Shown here: positions 16,767 to 25,739 of the stretch, piece by piece
Numbering within the stretch: position 1 is the stretch's first letter
How the letters are laid out: every line of letters begins with the position of its first letter
Source of the DNA: Belliella baltica DSM 15883
GTDB taxonomy: Bacteria > Bacteroidota > Bacteroidia > Cytophagales > Cyclobacteriaceae
Length of the DNA stretch: 64,000 nucleotides
Direction: 5' to 3'
Assembly (NCBI RefSeq): GCF_000265405.1
Contig: NC_018010.1
Span: forward strand, 2,873,501 to 2,937,500
Translations under genes and position numbers: made by a program
Notes under the pieces: generated by a model
Told to the model about the DNA's origin: nothing
Seen by the model: the letters and a program-made list of their open reading frames with translations, nothing else
The model's database searches: none

Positions 16767-17675
16767 TTAGTAAGTTCCGTAAACTTTCATTCTTATTTTG
16801 TAAACGGACTCGGAAGCTGTAATAAAAAGCGTTTTTCTGTCTGGACCTGCAAAAGTCACATTTGCTGTCCATTTTTCGGGAATTGGTATGTGACCAATTT
16901 CTTCCGACTTTTTGTTATAGATTTTTACTCCATCTTCACCAGTTACATAGATATTTCCCCTGAAATCAATAGTCATCCCATCAGATCCTCTCTCCAAGTA
17001 AATTTCTCTATTAGAAAGGTATCCATCTTCAATAATATCGTATTTGTAAATCTTATTTGCACCTGGATCAGATACATACAAGTTTTTCCCATCAGGTGTT
17101 CCGACGATTCCGTTTGGTCTTACAAGATTTTCATCTACTGGCATAAATTGTAACCTGTTTGCAGAAAGGAAATACAAATGTTCGCCGTCTTGTTGTGATT
17201 CGGGATCTCTAGTCCAATAGTCTCTTTTGTACAATGGATCGGTGATGTACATTTCTCCAGTAGGTGTAATAAATAAATCGTTCGGACCATTTAATTTTTT
17301 GCCTTGATAACTTTCGATCAGAATGGTTTTATTGCCTTCTTCATCAATTGACCAAATCTGATTATCCATATCAGCACAGGCAATCAGATTTCCACTTTTA
17401 TCAAAAAACATCCCATTTGATCTGCCTGCATTTTCTAAGAAAACTTCTGTTTCTCCAGTGAAAAAGGACCATTTCATAATCCTGTTGTTAGGCTGATCTG
17501 TGAAATAAACATCACCCAAGCGACTTACTGCCGGTCCTTCGGTAAATGAGAATCCACCCTCAATTTTCTTTAATTCAGCATTCTTTTCTATCAAATTCTT
17601 TTTGTCCACTATCTGAGCTTGGATATTGCCGAAAGTAGCAAGCAGGAATAAAATGATCATGGGGAAATTACGCAT
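16767..17675 (-). CDS. SMP-30/gluconolactonase-family secreted beta-propeller
   Basis: A 302-residue protein with a signal peptide (MRNFPMIILFLLATFGNIQA). The body matches the SMP-30/LRE propeller: EGPAVSRLGDVYFTDQPNNRIMKWS, the LNGPNDLFITPTGEMYITDP blade with metal-ligand Asn/Asp, and VRPNGIVGTPDGKNLYVSDPGANKIYKY. Members hydrolyse lactones with a bound divalent metal. A periplasmic sugar-lactonase role is likely. The next gene upstream on the same strand, 84 bases away, is another secreted propeller protein. Confidence 0.8.
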   Translation of the reverse strand: MRNFPMIILFLLATFGNIQAQIVDKKNLIEKNAELKKIEGGFSFTEGPAVSRLGDVYFTDQPNNRIMKWSFFTGETEVFLENAGRSNGMFFDKSGNLIACADMDNQIWSIDEEGNKTILIESYQGKKLNGPNDLFITPTGEMYITDPLYKRDYWTRDPESQQDGEHLYFLSANRLQFMPVDENLVRPNGIVGTPDGKNLYVSDPGANKIYKYDIIEDGYLSNREIYLERGSDGMTIDFRGNIYVTGEDGVKIYNKKSEEIGHIPIPEKWTANVTFAGPDRKTLFITASESVYKIRMKVYGTY

Positions 17676-17759
17676 ACTTTATAAATTTTGGGAGTATTAA
17701 GAATGATCTATGGATAAATTTTCGTCGCAAGGTACAGGACTTTTTTTGTTATTGAAAAA

Positions 17760-18656
17760 TCAATCCATTCGATCCATGACAATAATAATTTTCTTGAGTT
17801 TTGGCGAATAAGATAGTCGACTTATTTTTTGGTAATTTGGAAGATTTACTTCACCAATTTTATACCAAGTATCCTCGTTAAATTTTCTAATAAAAAGACT
17901 GTTTCCTTCTGAAGTGAGCAGGTGTTTCTTGTCAAGCCAAATGAAATCCTCTACCAGCCCTTTGGTTGAACCTAAGTCAATACTTTCCTTCTTCTCAAGA
18001 TCAAATCCTTTGATAGCATAAGACTTTGAATCCGAGATTTCACTTATAGAATTCTTATCTATAAAGCTAATAATGCTTGTTTTGGGTCTTTTGACCACGC
18101 TTCTTCCGATATTCTGACTGATGGTCAAAACATCAGATTTACTATAAGGGTAAACCAAAGAATTGGGCTGACCAAGGACAAACATCGCTGCTTTGTTGTC
18201 AAACCAATCATAGTAGCCAACCGGCAAAATATCATCATAAAGGAGTTCTGGTTCACCAAAATTCGTTGGATACAGCCAAAGCCTTTGTAACCCGCCTTCT
18301 TCTACGGTGACTGCGGAGACATAAAGCCCGCAATCTGTAATTCTTGGAGAATATTCGTTTTGATTGGGTGTTTTTGTCAGGTTGGTAAACTTACCCGTTT
18401 CGAAATTATAAATAATGATATCAAAATTCCCTTTTTCATCAGCTGAGGAAAATGCCAATTGCTTGTCATTGATAAAATTAGGCTGATTGTCATATCCTTT
18501 TCTATCCGTAATTTTCGTTTCTGTTCCAGGAATAAGCTCAATTTTACCGAAAGATTTCTTCACATCAATGGCAATAATATCAGTGGAATTTTGAGCGAAA
18601 CTTTTTAAATTAAATAGTAATATAAAGAATAAGAGGGTATATGTCTTCTGAAGCAT
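17760..18656 (-). CDS. Secreted TolB-like beta-propeller protein
   Basis: A 298-residue protein with a signal peptide (MLQKTYTLLFFILLFNLKSFAQ). Repeats of the type NQNEYSPRITDCGLYVSAV and NFINDKQLAFSSADEKGNFDIIIYNF match WD40-like/PD40 blades as in TolB. No catalytic residues recognised. Probably a periplasmic binding or scaffold protein. Downstream lies the SMP-30 gene; upstream, divergently, the MpaB-type oxygenase. Confidence 0.6.
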   Translation of the reverse strand: MLQKTYTLLFFILLFNLKSFAQNSTDIIAIDVKKSFGKIELIPGTETKITDRKGYDNQPNFINDKQLAFSSADEKGNFDIIIYNFETGKFTNLTKTPNQNEYSPRITDCGLYVSAVTVEEGGLQRLWLYPTNFGEPELLYDDILPVGYYDWFDNKAAMFVLGQPNSLVYPYSKSDVLTISQNIGRSVVKRPKTSIISFIDKNSISEISDSKSYAIKGFDLEKKESIDLGSTKGLVEDFIWLDKKHLLTSEGNSLFIRKFNEDTWYKIGEVNLPNYQKISRLSYSPKLKKIIIVMDRMD

Positions 18657-18707
18657 AAGTATGAATGAATTCCAAAAACTAAATTACAAAATGAAGGTTA
18701 GAAGTAG

Positions 18708-19793
18708 GTGGATAAATTAAAATTATATCAAAATGAATCAATGGAAGCCTTGCGTAGTCAAGGTGATCCGTTGGCAGATGTAGTAATTCCAGTTTTGATC
18801 GCTAATGCAGATTTAGCCGTTCAGATCAACTCTTGGAAGAATTTCCCCGAAGCGGATGTTTACAGTCATTTTCCTGAACCCTTAAAAGCTTTTTTAGATT
18901 TTTATCAAGATGCACCGGGTTTTATAGATGAAAAGAAGGTTTTGGCTTCGCAAGAATTCTTCAATGCCGAAGGGAATTTGTATTTAGCGATGTTGGGTTT
19001 TTATTCTTTGCCATATTGTTATGCATTTGGTGATGGTGCTCAAGTTTTGATTCGATCCAAAAGAATCAAAGATGAAGTAGGCATGCGTCTTTCGGAGACA
19101 GCTTTGTTTTTATTAGATGTGTACAGACCAGGAACATTTATTTCTGATAGTCAAGCTTTGTTGACGATAGCAAAAGTAAGGTTGATTCATGCCTTCAGTA
19201 GATATTTTGTGCAGCAATATGCCAAAGATTGGAAATCAGAATGGGGTATTCCAATAAACCAAGAGGATTTGATTGGGACGAATAGCACGTTTAGCTTGCT
19301 GGTGATGCGTGGTTTTGAGAAAATTGGTAGATTTCCTGGAAAAGAAACTTTGGAAGCTGTGCTTCATTACTGGAAAGTAGTTGGACATTATATGGGTTTG
19401 AATATAGATTTTTGGTCTGAAACCTCGAAAGAGTCCTTTGAATTAAGTAAAATCATCAAAACAAGACAACTCAAGAAAACAGAGGCTGGAAAAATTCTGA
19501 TTAATTCTTTGATCAACTATTATAAAGAAAGTATTCCTGATAAGAATTTGACGAAATATATGGAAACTGTGATCGCTTATTTTATAGGAAAAGAAGCTTC
19601 CAATATGCTTGATATCAAAGAAGAGTTCAAATTACCTAAAGAACTTTATGGGTTATTGTTGGAATTGAGTTTTTACCGACAATCTGGACGAAAACCTTCA
19701 TATCAAAAAATACGCGCTCAATTTATGGCCCAGTCCAAAATCAACTTTGGAAAGGAGGTTCAGTTGAATATTCCCGTTATCAATCGTTCATAA
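18708..19793 (+). CDS. MpaB/rubber-oxygenase (DUF2236) family protein
   Basis: A 361-residue alpha-helical protein. Recognisable segments: KVRLIHAFSRYF (with a candidate haem or metal histidine), WGIPINQEDLIGTNSTFS, and HYWKVVGHYMGLN with a second histidine. These are typical of the DUF2236 family that includes the haem-b latex-clearing protein Lcp and fungal MpaB. There is no signal peptide, so it is intracellular. The reading frame starts at GTG 18708; ATG 18741 is an alternative start. Substrate unknown. Confidence 0.7.
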   Translation: MDKLKLYQNESMEALRSQGDPLADVVIPVLIANADLAVQINSWKNFPEADVYSHFPEPLKAFLDFYQDAPGFIDEKKVLASQEFFNAEGNLYLAMLGFYSLPYCYAFGDGAQVLIRSKRIKDEVGMRLSETALFLLDVYRPGTFISDSQALLTIAKVRLIHAFSRYFVQQYAKDWKSEWGIPINQEDLIGTNSTFSLLVMRGFEKIGRFPGKETLEAVLHYWKVVGHYMGLNIDFWSETSKESFELSKIIKTRQLKKTEAGKILINSLINYYKESIPDKNLTKYMETVIAYFIGKEASNMLDIKEEFKLPKELYGLLLELSFYRQSGRKPSYQKIRAQFMAQSKINFGKEVQLNIPVINRS

Positions 19794-19901
19794 CCGAACA
19801 CTTTTTGTCCGTTTTTAATAAGTATTTTCTTTGAATAGGGCTTTTTAGCCCTTTATGACCATTTTTTACACTTGGCATTCTTTTCGTACTTTTCCGATCA
19901 A

Positions 19902-20207
19902 ATGAAAAAGATAATTACATCTGTGAGGAAATTGCCACTTGAACTGATCTTTTGGATCGGGGCTCTGATTGGCATTTTGAGAATAGATCCATACGATGCA
20001 CATCATTTCAGCCTTTGCCCATTGGATAACCTAGGATTTTCTTGGTGCCCAGGCTGTGGATTGGGTCGATCGATGAGCCTTTTGACTAGGGGTGAATTTC
20101 AAGAATCATGGTCTATGCACCCTTTGGCGATGTTTGCCTTTGCAGTTATTATTTATCGCATATTTGAATTAATCAGAAACAACAAAACAATTAAACACTA
20201 TGGCTAA
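19902..20207 (+). CDS. DUF2752 small membrane protein
   Basis: About 101 residues from the ATG at 19902 (an in-frame TTG at 19872 would add ten). Two hydrophobic helices flank FSWCPGCGLGRSMSLLTRG, the CPxCG-GR motif that defines DUF2752. No known activity. Its end overlaps the start of the TM2 gene by eight bases, suggesting an operon with the next two genes. Confidence 0.8.
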   Translation: MKKIITSVRKLPLELIFWIGALIGILRIDPYDAHHFSLCPLDNLGFSWCPGCGLGRSMSLLTRGEFQESWSMHPLAMFAFAVIIYRIFELIRNNKTIKHYG

Positions 20208-20586
20208 TGTATTAAGACACCTTCCAGAATTAGAGGGTATGGAATTAGGTTACATCCAAGGAATCTTAAAAAATATGGATGATGAGCAAGCAAATCTTTT
20301 TGCACAGGTTTACCGAGCAAGAAGAAAAGACAATCAAATGGTATTGATTCTTTGTTTGCTTGGATTCTTTGGGTTCGCAGGTTTGCATAGATTTATTCTT
20401 GGCCAAATTGGTTTGGGGATACTCTATATCTTGACGGTAGGTCTATGTTTTATTGGTACAATCGTCGATTTGATCAATTACAAAAGCTTGGCTTATGAGT
20501 ATAACATGAGAGTAGCGCACGAGACCTTGTCCATGATGTCTAATGGAAATTTCTCAGCACCAACAAATACAAATTCCAATGTATAA
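20200..20586 (+). CDS. TM2-domain membrane protein
   Basis: A 128-residue protein with an N-terminal cytoplasmic helix region and two membrane helices (residues ~48-67 and ~72-90) with the TM2 pattern FFGFAGLHRFILGQIGLGILYILT. TM2 proteins have the G-x-x-G-x-H-R-F hallmark. It overlaps DUF2752 upstream and the lipoprotein downstream, so all three are translated together. Confidence 0.85.
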   Translation: MANVLRHLPELEGMELGYIQGILKNMDDEQANLFAQVYRARRKDNQMVLILCLLGFFGFAGLHRFILGQIGLGILYILTVGLCFIGTIVDLINYKSLAYEYNMRVAHETLSMMSNGNFSAPTNTNSNV

Positions 20587-21529
20587 TAAGTCATTCTTAG
20601 TACTACTTTTCTTCGGAATAGTAGTACTTCTTTCTTCTTGTGAAAGTGAAGGTCCGCTCGTTACCCGTACATCTGAAGAATCATTTGAAGAGATTAGAGA
20701 AATTGAAGTCAATGGGAAGTATTTGGAAGTTTCCTATGAAGGCATAGAAAATGCATCTAAAGTGACTTTAAATTCTTATTTGGAAGTTCCAGAGAATAGT
20801 GATTTGGATGTGAAATTTCGAAAATCAGGTTCTAAGTTGATTGTAGAAGTAACGGGTAATGCTGTTCAGCTCAACTTTTTCAATTTTAATGGAGGGGATA
20901 ACGGTTTCATCAGCCTTACAGGACCTGAAGATATCAAACTGAATATTTCAAATAGCTCAGGATCTATTGATGTTAAATATGTCAAACATGATCATATCGA
21001 TCTTCAGGTTAACTCAGGTTATATTAATGCACTAGCCTTAAACGTAGAAGATATCAATCTCAAAGCTTCTTCTGGCAGCATCAAAGCTGAAGGGCTTGTG
21101 GGAGATGTCAAAGCTCAGGTTAATTCTGGTAGCATTACCATGAATGAAGTTCAAGGCGATGTACATGCACAAGCTTCATCAGGTAGTTTGAAGTTAGAAG
21201 ACGTCGAAGGTACTGTCAGTGGAAAAGTAAACTCAGGTTCTATGAAATTTAATCAAATCACTTATTTGGGAGATTTGACAGTAAGCTCAGGAAGTATCAA
21301 TGCCACAAATGCAGGTCTTGGAGAGCAAACAGTTCTGAAATCAAACTCAGGAAGCATAAAAATTCAAACTCCTTCTGACCTTACAAAATTCAATTTTGAT
21401 CTGAGTGCCAATAGCGGTTCAGTGACAGTAGGAGAGCAAAAGGGCTCAAAGAGACTTGAAATTGACAATGCTAGCGAGCACACCATTCAAGGAAAAGCGA
21501 GTAGTGGTAGTATTAGGATTATGAATTGA
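20579..21529 (+). CDS. GIN/DUF2807-DUF4097-like lipoprotein with SGS repeats
   Basis: A 316-residue protein from ATG 20579, which overlaps the end of the TM2 gene; a longer frame from 20543 would spoil the signal. The N-terminus MYNKSFLVLLFFGIVVLLSSC is a lipobox. The body repeats S/N-SGSI about ten times at intervals of about 20 residues (SSGSIDV, SSGSIKAEG, NSGSITMNE, SSGSLKLED...), a pattern giving a parallel beta-solenoid. Such 'head GIN' or putative adhesin domains are common in Bacteroidota. Function unproven; likely an envelope-stress or surface structure. Confidence 0.8.
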   Translation: MYNKSFLVLLFFGIVVLLSSCESEGPLVTRTSEESFEEIREIEVNGKYLEVSYEGIENASKVTLNSYLEVPENSDLDVKFRKSGSKLIVEVTGNAVQLNFFNFNGGDNGFISLTGPEDIKLNISNSSGSIDVKYVKHDHIDLQVNSGYINALALNVEDINLKASSGSIKAEGLVGDVKAQVNSGSITMNEVQGDVHAQASSGSLKLEDVEGTVSGKVNSGSMKFNQITYLGDLTVSSGSINATNAGLGEQTVLKSNSGSIKIQTPSDLTKFNFDLSANSGSVTVGEQKGSKRLEIDNASEHTIQGKASSGSIRIMN

Positions 21530-21687
21530 TTAAATGGGTTATTGAAAAGTTTTATTTCCCCATCCGAAAATGACATATTTAGTTTTTTCATTAAATAAAA
21601 CTTGAGAGAGAAGACAAAATGAGTCATTTTTTTTTAATTACAATTATCATAAATTATATAGATAAGGTATAGAAATTAAGAAAATTT

Positions 21688-21723
21688 GTCCGTAATTTTG
21701 TCCGTGTACGTAAAATCGTCCGT
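21688..21723 (+). promoter_or_regulatory. Three GTCCGT repeats before the methyltransferase
   Basis: GTCCGT occurs at 21688-21693, 21700-21705 and 21718-21723, immediately before the ATG at 21728. Direct repeats next to an arm-type DNA-binding domain gene could be arm-type sites inherited from an integrase or an operator for the methyltransferase itself. Repeats are seen; the role is inferred. Confidence 0.5.
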
Positions 21724-21727
21724 ATTT

Positions 21728-23935
21728 ATGGCAACAATCAATTTTTATCTCGACAAATCAGACAAGAAAGGGCTTGCCCCTATTCATTTAAGGATTAACT
21801 GTTCTGGCACACAAATTAAGTTGGCGACAGGACAAAAGATTGACCCAGAGCTTTTTGACAAGAAAAGACAACGAGTTAAAGGGATTACAATTGAAGCGAC
21901 TGAGACAAATCACTATTTGAATTTTCTCAATGAACGTGCAGATGAATTATTACATCATTCTAACAAAAAAACGTTTTCACAAGATGAAATCAAAGATATT
22001 CTCAATCAACATATTGACGGGTACAGAGAAAATCATACTGTTAATATTGTAAAGGAACAGATTTCACTATATGGTAAGCCTTTTACTTTCATTGACTTGT
22101 TTGCAGGTGCAGGTGGTTTTAGTGAAGGCTTTTTACAAGCAGAAGTTAATAATAAATTCTTTGACTTCATTGCGGCAAGCGACATAAATGAAAATTGCGA
22201 ACTCACTCACATAGTAAGATATAATCATCAATTGGGGTTAAATGCGGAATTTTTAAAACAAGACATTACAGAACCTGATTTTTTAGACAACCTTTTACAA
22301 AAGATAGGTAACAAAAAAATTGATGTGGTTTGTGGTGGACCGCCTTGCCAAAGCTTCAGTCTGGCTGGAAAGAGAAAGAAGTTTGATAAAAAAGATGATT
22401 TATTTTCACACTACCTCGAAGTAATTAAAATATTGCAACCGAAGTATTTTGTAATGGAGAATGTAAAAGGGATTCTTACAAAAGAAAATGGGAAAATCAA
22501 AGATTTAATAATTCAAGAAATCAATTCAATAGTTGACAATAAAGAAATTCCAGTTTTAGTTTCATTTATCAGAAAAATGAAGTCTGATAAAAATAGTTTC
22601 TTGCTTGAAAGTATTATAAAACGAGTTGAAATTGAAAAATTAAGGGATGCTGAAATTGAAATAGGCAGAGAAGAATTTATTCGATTTGTAGATAATAGAT
22701 TCAAGCAACTTACACCTAAAATTGCTGATTATAAAACCAGCAAGACTGATTCAAGAATAAATACCATTAGACACGGTTTTAATATTCTTGCCCGAACCAA
22801 AGAATGGGAAAAACTGAAACGTGACATCATTAAAGAGAAAGACTTCTGCAATATTGATAGTGACGCATTTGTAGAAACATTCACGACTTTCTTAACCCAT
22901 ATCGGGTCTGAGAGTGTAATTGAACAAATTGAATTTGCATTTAAGGGACTCAAAGTTCCTTCCAACTATATAAAAGACTGTTCTGATATAATAACAGCAC
23001 TTAAAATTTACACGAATTCATTTGATGAAACCTTAGACATCCTATTAAACCTATGTTCTGAAAAGGAGAAATCTGAACTCAACAAAATTCTGGACAGCAT
23101 TAGGCTTTATAAAATCGAAAAACCACTTGTCGCAAACGCTTCAAATTATGGTGTTCCACAAAATCGTGAGCGTGTTCTTTTTATAGGTTGCAGAAAAGAC
23201 CAGAAATTTATTTCTGAAATCCCACCAACCGTAAAGGAAAATGAAAAAGTAACCATTTTTGAAGCTTTATACGACCTTGATTTTATAGGTAATAATCAAG
23301 AAGCTCACCACTATGAATTAGTAAATATTTCAAAACAATATAACGGAACAGCCGAAAAAATGAAAAGTCTCTTGAAAAAAAGGACTATTGACGGCAAGGA
23401 AAATTCTAAAACCGGAAAATCTTTTGCGGAATGGTCAAGAGGAGGTCGGTTAATTGAAAGGTATCAACCCAAAACTAAACCTTTCTATGTGAGAAATTTT
23501 GAAGGACTTCAAAAGGGAGAAAAATATTTTGACATTCTAAATAATCACAAAACAAGCAATCAAAATGATGACGTAATAAAACGGCTTGAAATTATTCTAA
23601 AAAATGGAGATTATAAAAAGGCTCAATGTGAAATAGATGATTGCGGTTTGACCTCAAATAAAAGAAATTACAATGTATTGAAACCAGATGAACAAAGTTC
23701 AACTATTATGACAATCCCAGATGATTATGTTCATTACAACTCACCAAGAGCTTTGACAGTTCGTGAAATGGCAAGGCTTCAATCATTTGATGATTCTTTT
23801 GTTTTTCAGGGAAAGCGTTCAACTGGTGGTAATAATAGAAAGACAGAAGTTCCGCAATACACTTTGGTTGGTAATGCCGTACCGCCATTATTGGCAAGAG
23901 CAATTGCCACTGAGATTTTAAAAAATATTAAATGA
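21728..23935 (+). CDS. DNA cytosine-5 methyltransferase with N-terminal integrase arm-type domain
   Basis: From ATG 21728 the protein has 735 residues. Residues 1-~95 (MATINFYLDKSDKKGLAPIH..., ATGQKIDPELFDKKRQRVKG, ETNHYLNFL) look like the arm-type DNA-binding domain of Bacteroidota tyrosine integrases. The catalytic part follows: motif I FIDLFAGAGGFSEGF (~120-135), motif IV GGPPCQSFS (catalytic Cys ~207), motif VI MENVKG, then an insertion of ~180 residues, motif VIII QNRERVLFIG (~478), a target-recognition region, and motifs IX/X (TVREMARLQSF, YTLVGNAVPP). No integrase catalytic residues exist, so this is a fusion, not a decayed integrase. It overlaps the endonuclease gene by four bases. 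Confidence 0.9.
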   Translation: MATINFYLDKSDKKGLAPIHLRINCSGTQIKLATGQKIDPELFDKKRQRVKGITIEATETNHYLNFLNERADELLHHSNKKTFSQDEIKDILNQHIDGYRENHTVNIVKEQISLYGKPFTFIDLFAGAGGFSEGFLQAEVNNKFFDFIAASDINENCELTHIVRYNHQLGLNAEFLKQDITEPDFLDNLLQKIGNKKIDVVCGGPPCQSFSLAGKRKKFDKKDDLFSHYLEVIKILQPKYFVMENVKGILTKENGKIKDLIIQEINSIVDNKEIPVLVSFIRKMKSDKNSFLLESIIKRVEIEKLRDAEIEIGREEFIRFVDNRFKQLTPKIADYKTSKTDSRINTIRHGFNILARTKEWEKLKRDIIKEKDFCNIDSDAFVETFTTFLTHIGSESVIEQIEFAFKGLKVPSNYIKDCSDIITALKIYTNSFDETLDILLNLCSEKEKSELNKILDSIRLYKIEKPLVANASNYGVPQNRERVLFIGCRKDQKFISEIPPTVKENEKVTIFEALYDLDFIGNNQEAHHYELVNISKQYNGTAEKMKSLLKKRTIDGKENSKTGKSFAEWSRGGRLIERYQPKTKPFYVRNFEGLQKGEKYFDILNNHKTSNQNDDVIKRLEIILKNGDYKKAQCEIDDCGLTSNKRNYNVLKPDEQSSTIMTIPDDYVHYNSPRALTVREMARLQSFDDSFVFQGKRSTGGNNRKTEVPQYTLVGNAVPPLLARAIATEILKNIK

Positions 23936-25110
23936 GAGTACTAACAGAAGCAGAACAGTTAAAAATTAAAATCCTGACCAAAAATCAGGTTTCTCTTTCT
24001 CTAATTGAGCCAACTGAAACTGGTTTAAAAAAATCAATTATGGATGCCACTGGCTCAGTTAGAAGTTTTCTAAAAGAAAATAGCATTCACGACTATGATA
24101 TTCAAGGGCAAGGTCAAGAAAACAAAGTTCAAATTGAAGCTCTTATTTATCAGGACTTTCAAGTAATCCATTCAACAGCTTCTTTATACAGACCACAAAC
24201 TAAAAAAGGAGACCCAAGAATTTGGTTTTCGGGACTAACAAAAATTGCTAATCCAAATGATATAATAGCAATTATATTTTTTGATGATTGTCTTCATATT
24301 TTCAATCTAACAAGGCTTAATATTGGTACTTTGATAGATTCTGCTTTAACCAATCCATTTAAAGAGTTAATATCTGCAATAAATTTTGAAGAAAGTGAAA
24401 TAGCAATTGAATTACTCAACAAGCTAAAACTAATTGCTAATTCAGGTTTTGTAAAATCAGTGGTTAATTCAGACACAGGAATTGGAAGAACGATCGAATT
24501 ATTACTTGGCATTGAGATGAATTCTTCAAAATCTCCAGATTATAAAGGCATTGAATTAAAATCATTTAGGGACTCTCGTAACAATAGAAAAGGACTTTTT
24601 GGAAAAACGCCAGATTGGAAACTCAGTAAATTTAAGTCCAGAGTTGAGATTTTAGATGCTTTCGGATATTGGGAAAAAGGTGTTTTTCGCCTATATAATA
24701 CCATAAGGGGAACTGGTAGAAATGCACAAGGTTTAATCTTAAAAATAGAAGATAAAAAGGATTGGTTAGTTGAAAATTCAGATAGACCAGAAATTGGGGA
24801 TTTTTTAGTTTGGAAATTAGAGACTTTGAGAAAAGAACTTTTGAAAAAACATAAAGAAACATTCTGGATTAAGGCAGACAGTAAAATTGAAGATAACAAC
24901 GAATATTTCCATTTTAAAGAAGTTGAGCACACTAAGAATCCAATGATTGATAAATTTGAGATTTTAGTTGAAACTGGTGCAATTACACTTGATTACCCAA
25001 TTAAAAGAATGCCAGACGGAAAAGTCATAGATAAGGGATGTAATTTTAAATTGAAAGCTAACTGTTTAGACCTTTTATTTCCACCGAGTGATATTTATAA
25101 TCTAACTTAG
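23932..25110 (+). CDS. Type II restriction endonuclease, MvaI/BcnI family
   Basis: A 392-residue protein coupled to the methyltransferase by ATGA. The nuclease core is visible at about residues 184-218: TGIGRTIELLLG, then SPDYKGIELKSFR, giving the Glu...Asp...Glu-x-Lys arrangement of the MvaI/BcnI family. MvaI cuts CCWGG and BcnI CCSGG as monomers; the site here is probably a CC-N-GG relative, but that is inference. Codon use is AT-rich like the methyltransferase. The pair sits between unrelated housekeeping genes, as expected of an acquired restriction-modification unit. Confidence 0.8.
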   Translation: MRVLTEAEQLKIKILTKNQVSLSLIEPTETGLKKSIMDATGSVRSFLKENSIHDYDIQGQGQENKVQIEALIYQDFQVIHSTASLYRPQTKKGDPRIWFSGLTKIANPNDIIAIIFFDDCLHIFNLTRLNIGTLIDSALTNPFKELISAINFEESEIAIELLNKLKLIANSGFVKSVVNSDTGIGRTIELLLGIEMNSSKSPDYKGIELKSFRDSRNNRKGLFGKTPDWKLSKFKSRVEILDAFGYWEKGVFRLYNTIRGTGRNAQGLILKIEDKKDWLVENSDRPEIGDFLVWKLETLRKELLKKHKETFWIKADSKIEDNNEYFHFKEVEHTKNPMIDKFEILVETGAITLDYPIKRMPDGKVIDKGCNFKLKANCLDLLFPPSDIYNLT

Positions 25111-25240
25111 TAAACCAACATTTTTTTTGTATTCAAAGAATAAGATTTTTCAAATATCAAAGAAGTCAATTTATACTTTAAATCATTTTTCATAAAAATG
25201 TAGATATTGGATGGTATAGTTATTACAATTGATAAATAAA

Positions 25241-25651
25241 CTACTGATCTTCTTTTTTGAAATCCATAGATACGGAATTGATGCAGTAGCGGATTCCTCC
25301 TCGATCTTTAGGACCATCAGGAAAGCGATGTCCAAGATGTCCTCCGCATTTTGCGCAAAGAATCTCTTCCCTGATCATCATATGTGAATAATCCATCTGA
25401 ACATCTATTGCTTTTGGTGAAATAGGTTCTGTAAAAGCAGGCCATCCGCAGCCACTATCGTATTTGGCGGAAGAATGGAAAATATCATTTCCACAGCCTT
25501 TACATTCATATATTCCAGTTTCTTTATTCAGGTAATATTGTCCTGTATTGGGTTTTTCGGTTCCCTTTTCTCTTAAGACTTTATAGCTTTGCTCGTCTAA
25601 TTCAGCCCTCCATTCGGATTCGGGTTTATCTATAGGATAGTATTTTTTCAT
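25241..25651 (-). CDS. msrB: Peptide-methionine (R)-S-oxide reductase
   Basis: A 136-residue SelR-domain protein. Zinc is held by CKGCG and CAKCGG; the catalytic cysteine is in RYCINSVSMDF; the substrate pocket has GCGWPAF and GHLGHRFPDGP. Repairs oxidised methionine in the cytoplasm. Single-domain, without an MsrA fusion. Confidence 0.93.
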   Translation of the reverse strand: MKKYYPIDKPESEWRAELDEQSYKVLREKGTEKPNTGQYYLNKETGIYECKGCGNDIFHSSAKYDSGCGWPAFTEPISPKAIDVQMDYSHMMIREEILCAKCGGHLGHRFPDGPKDRGGIRYCINSVSMDFKKEDQ

Positions 25652-25739
25652 TGGTTCAGCTTATTTAATTCTACTTACTAAATAACATTTGTAGCAAGTA
25701 TAAGTTTAGGATAACTCAAAAAACGAGCTAGAGAATCTA

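Noticed and set aside
21728..22015. A separate decayed integrase in front of the methyltransferase
   Set aside because: The arm-type part is continuous in frame with the methyltransferase and no R-H-R-Y catalytic residues exist nearby.
24540..24932. Long open frame on the minus strand opposite the endonuclease gene
   Set aside because: It follows the reverse of a coding gene with AT-rich bias, has no family match or start signal, and the plus-strand gene is well supported.
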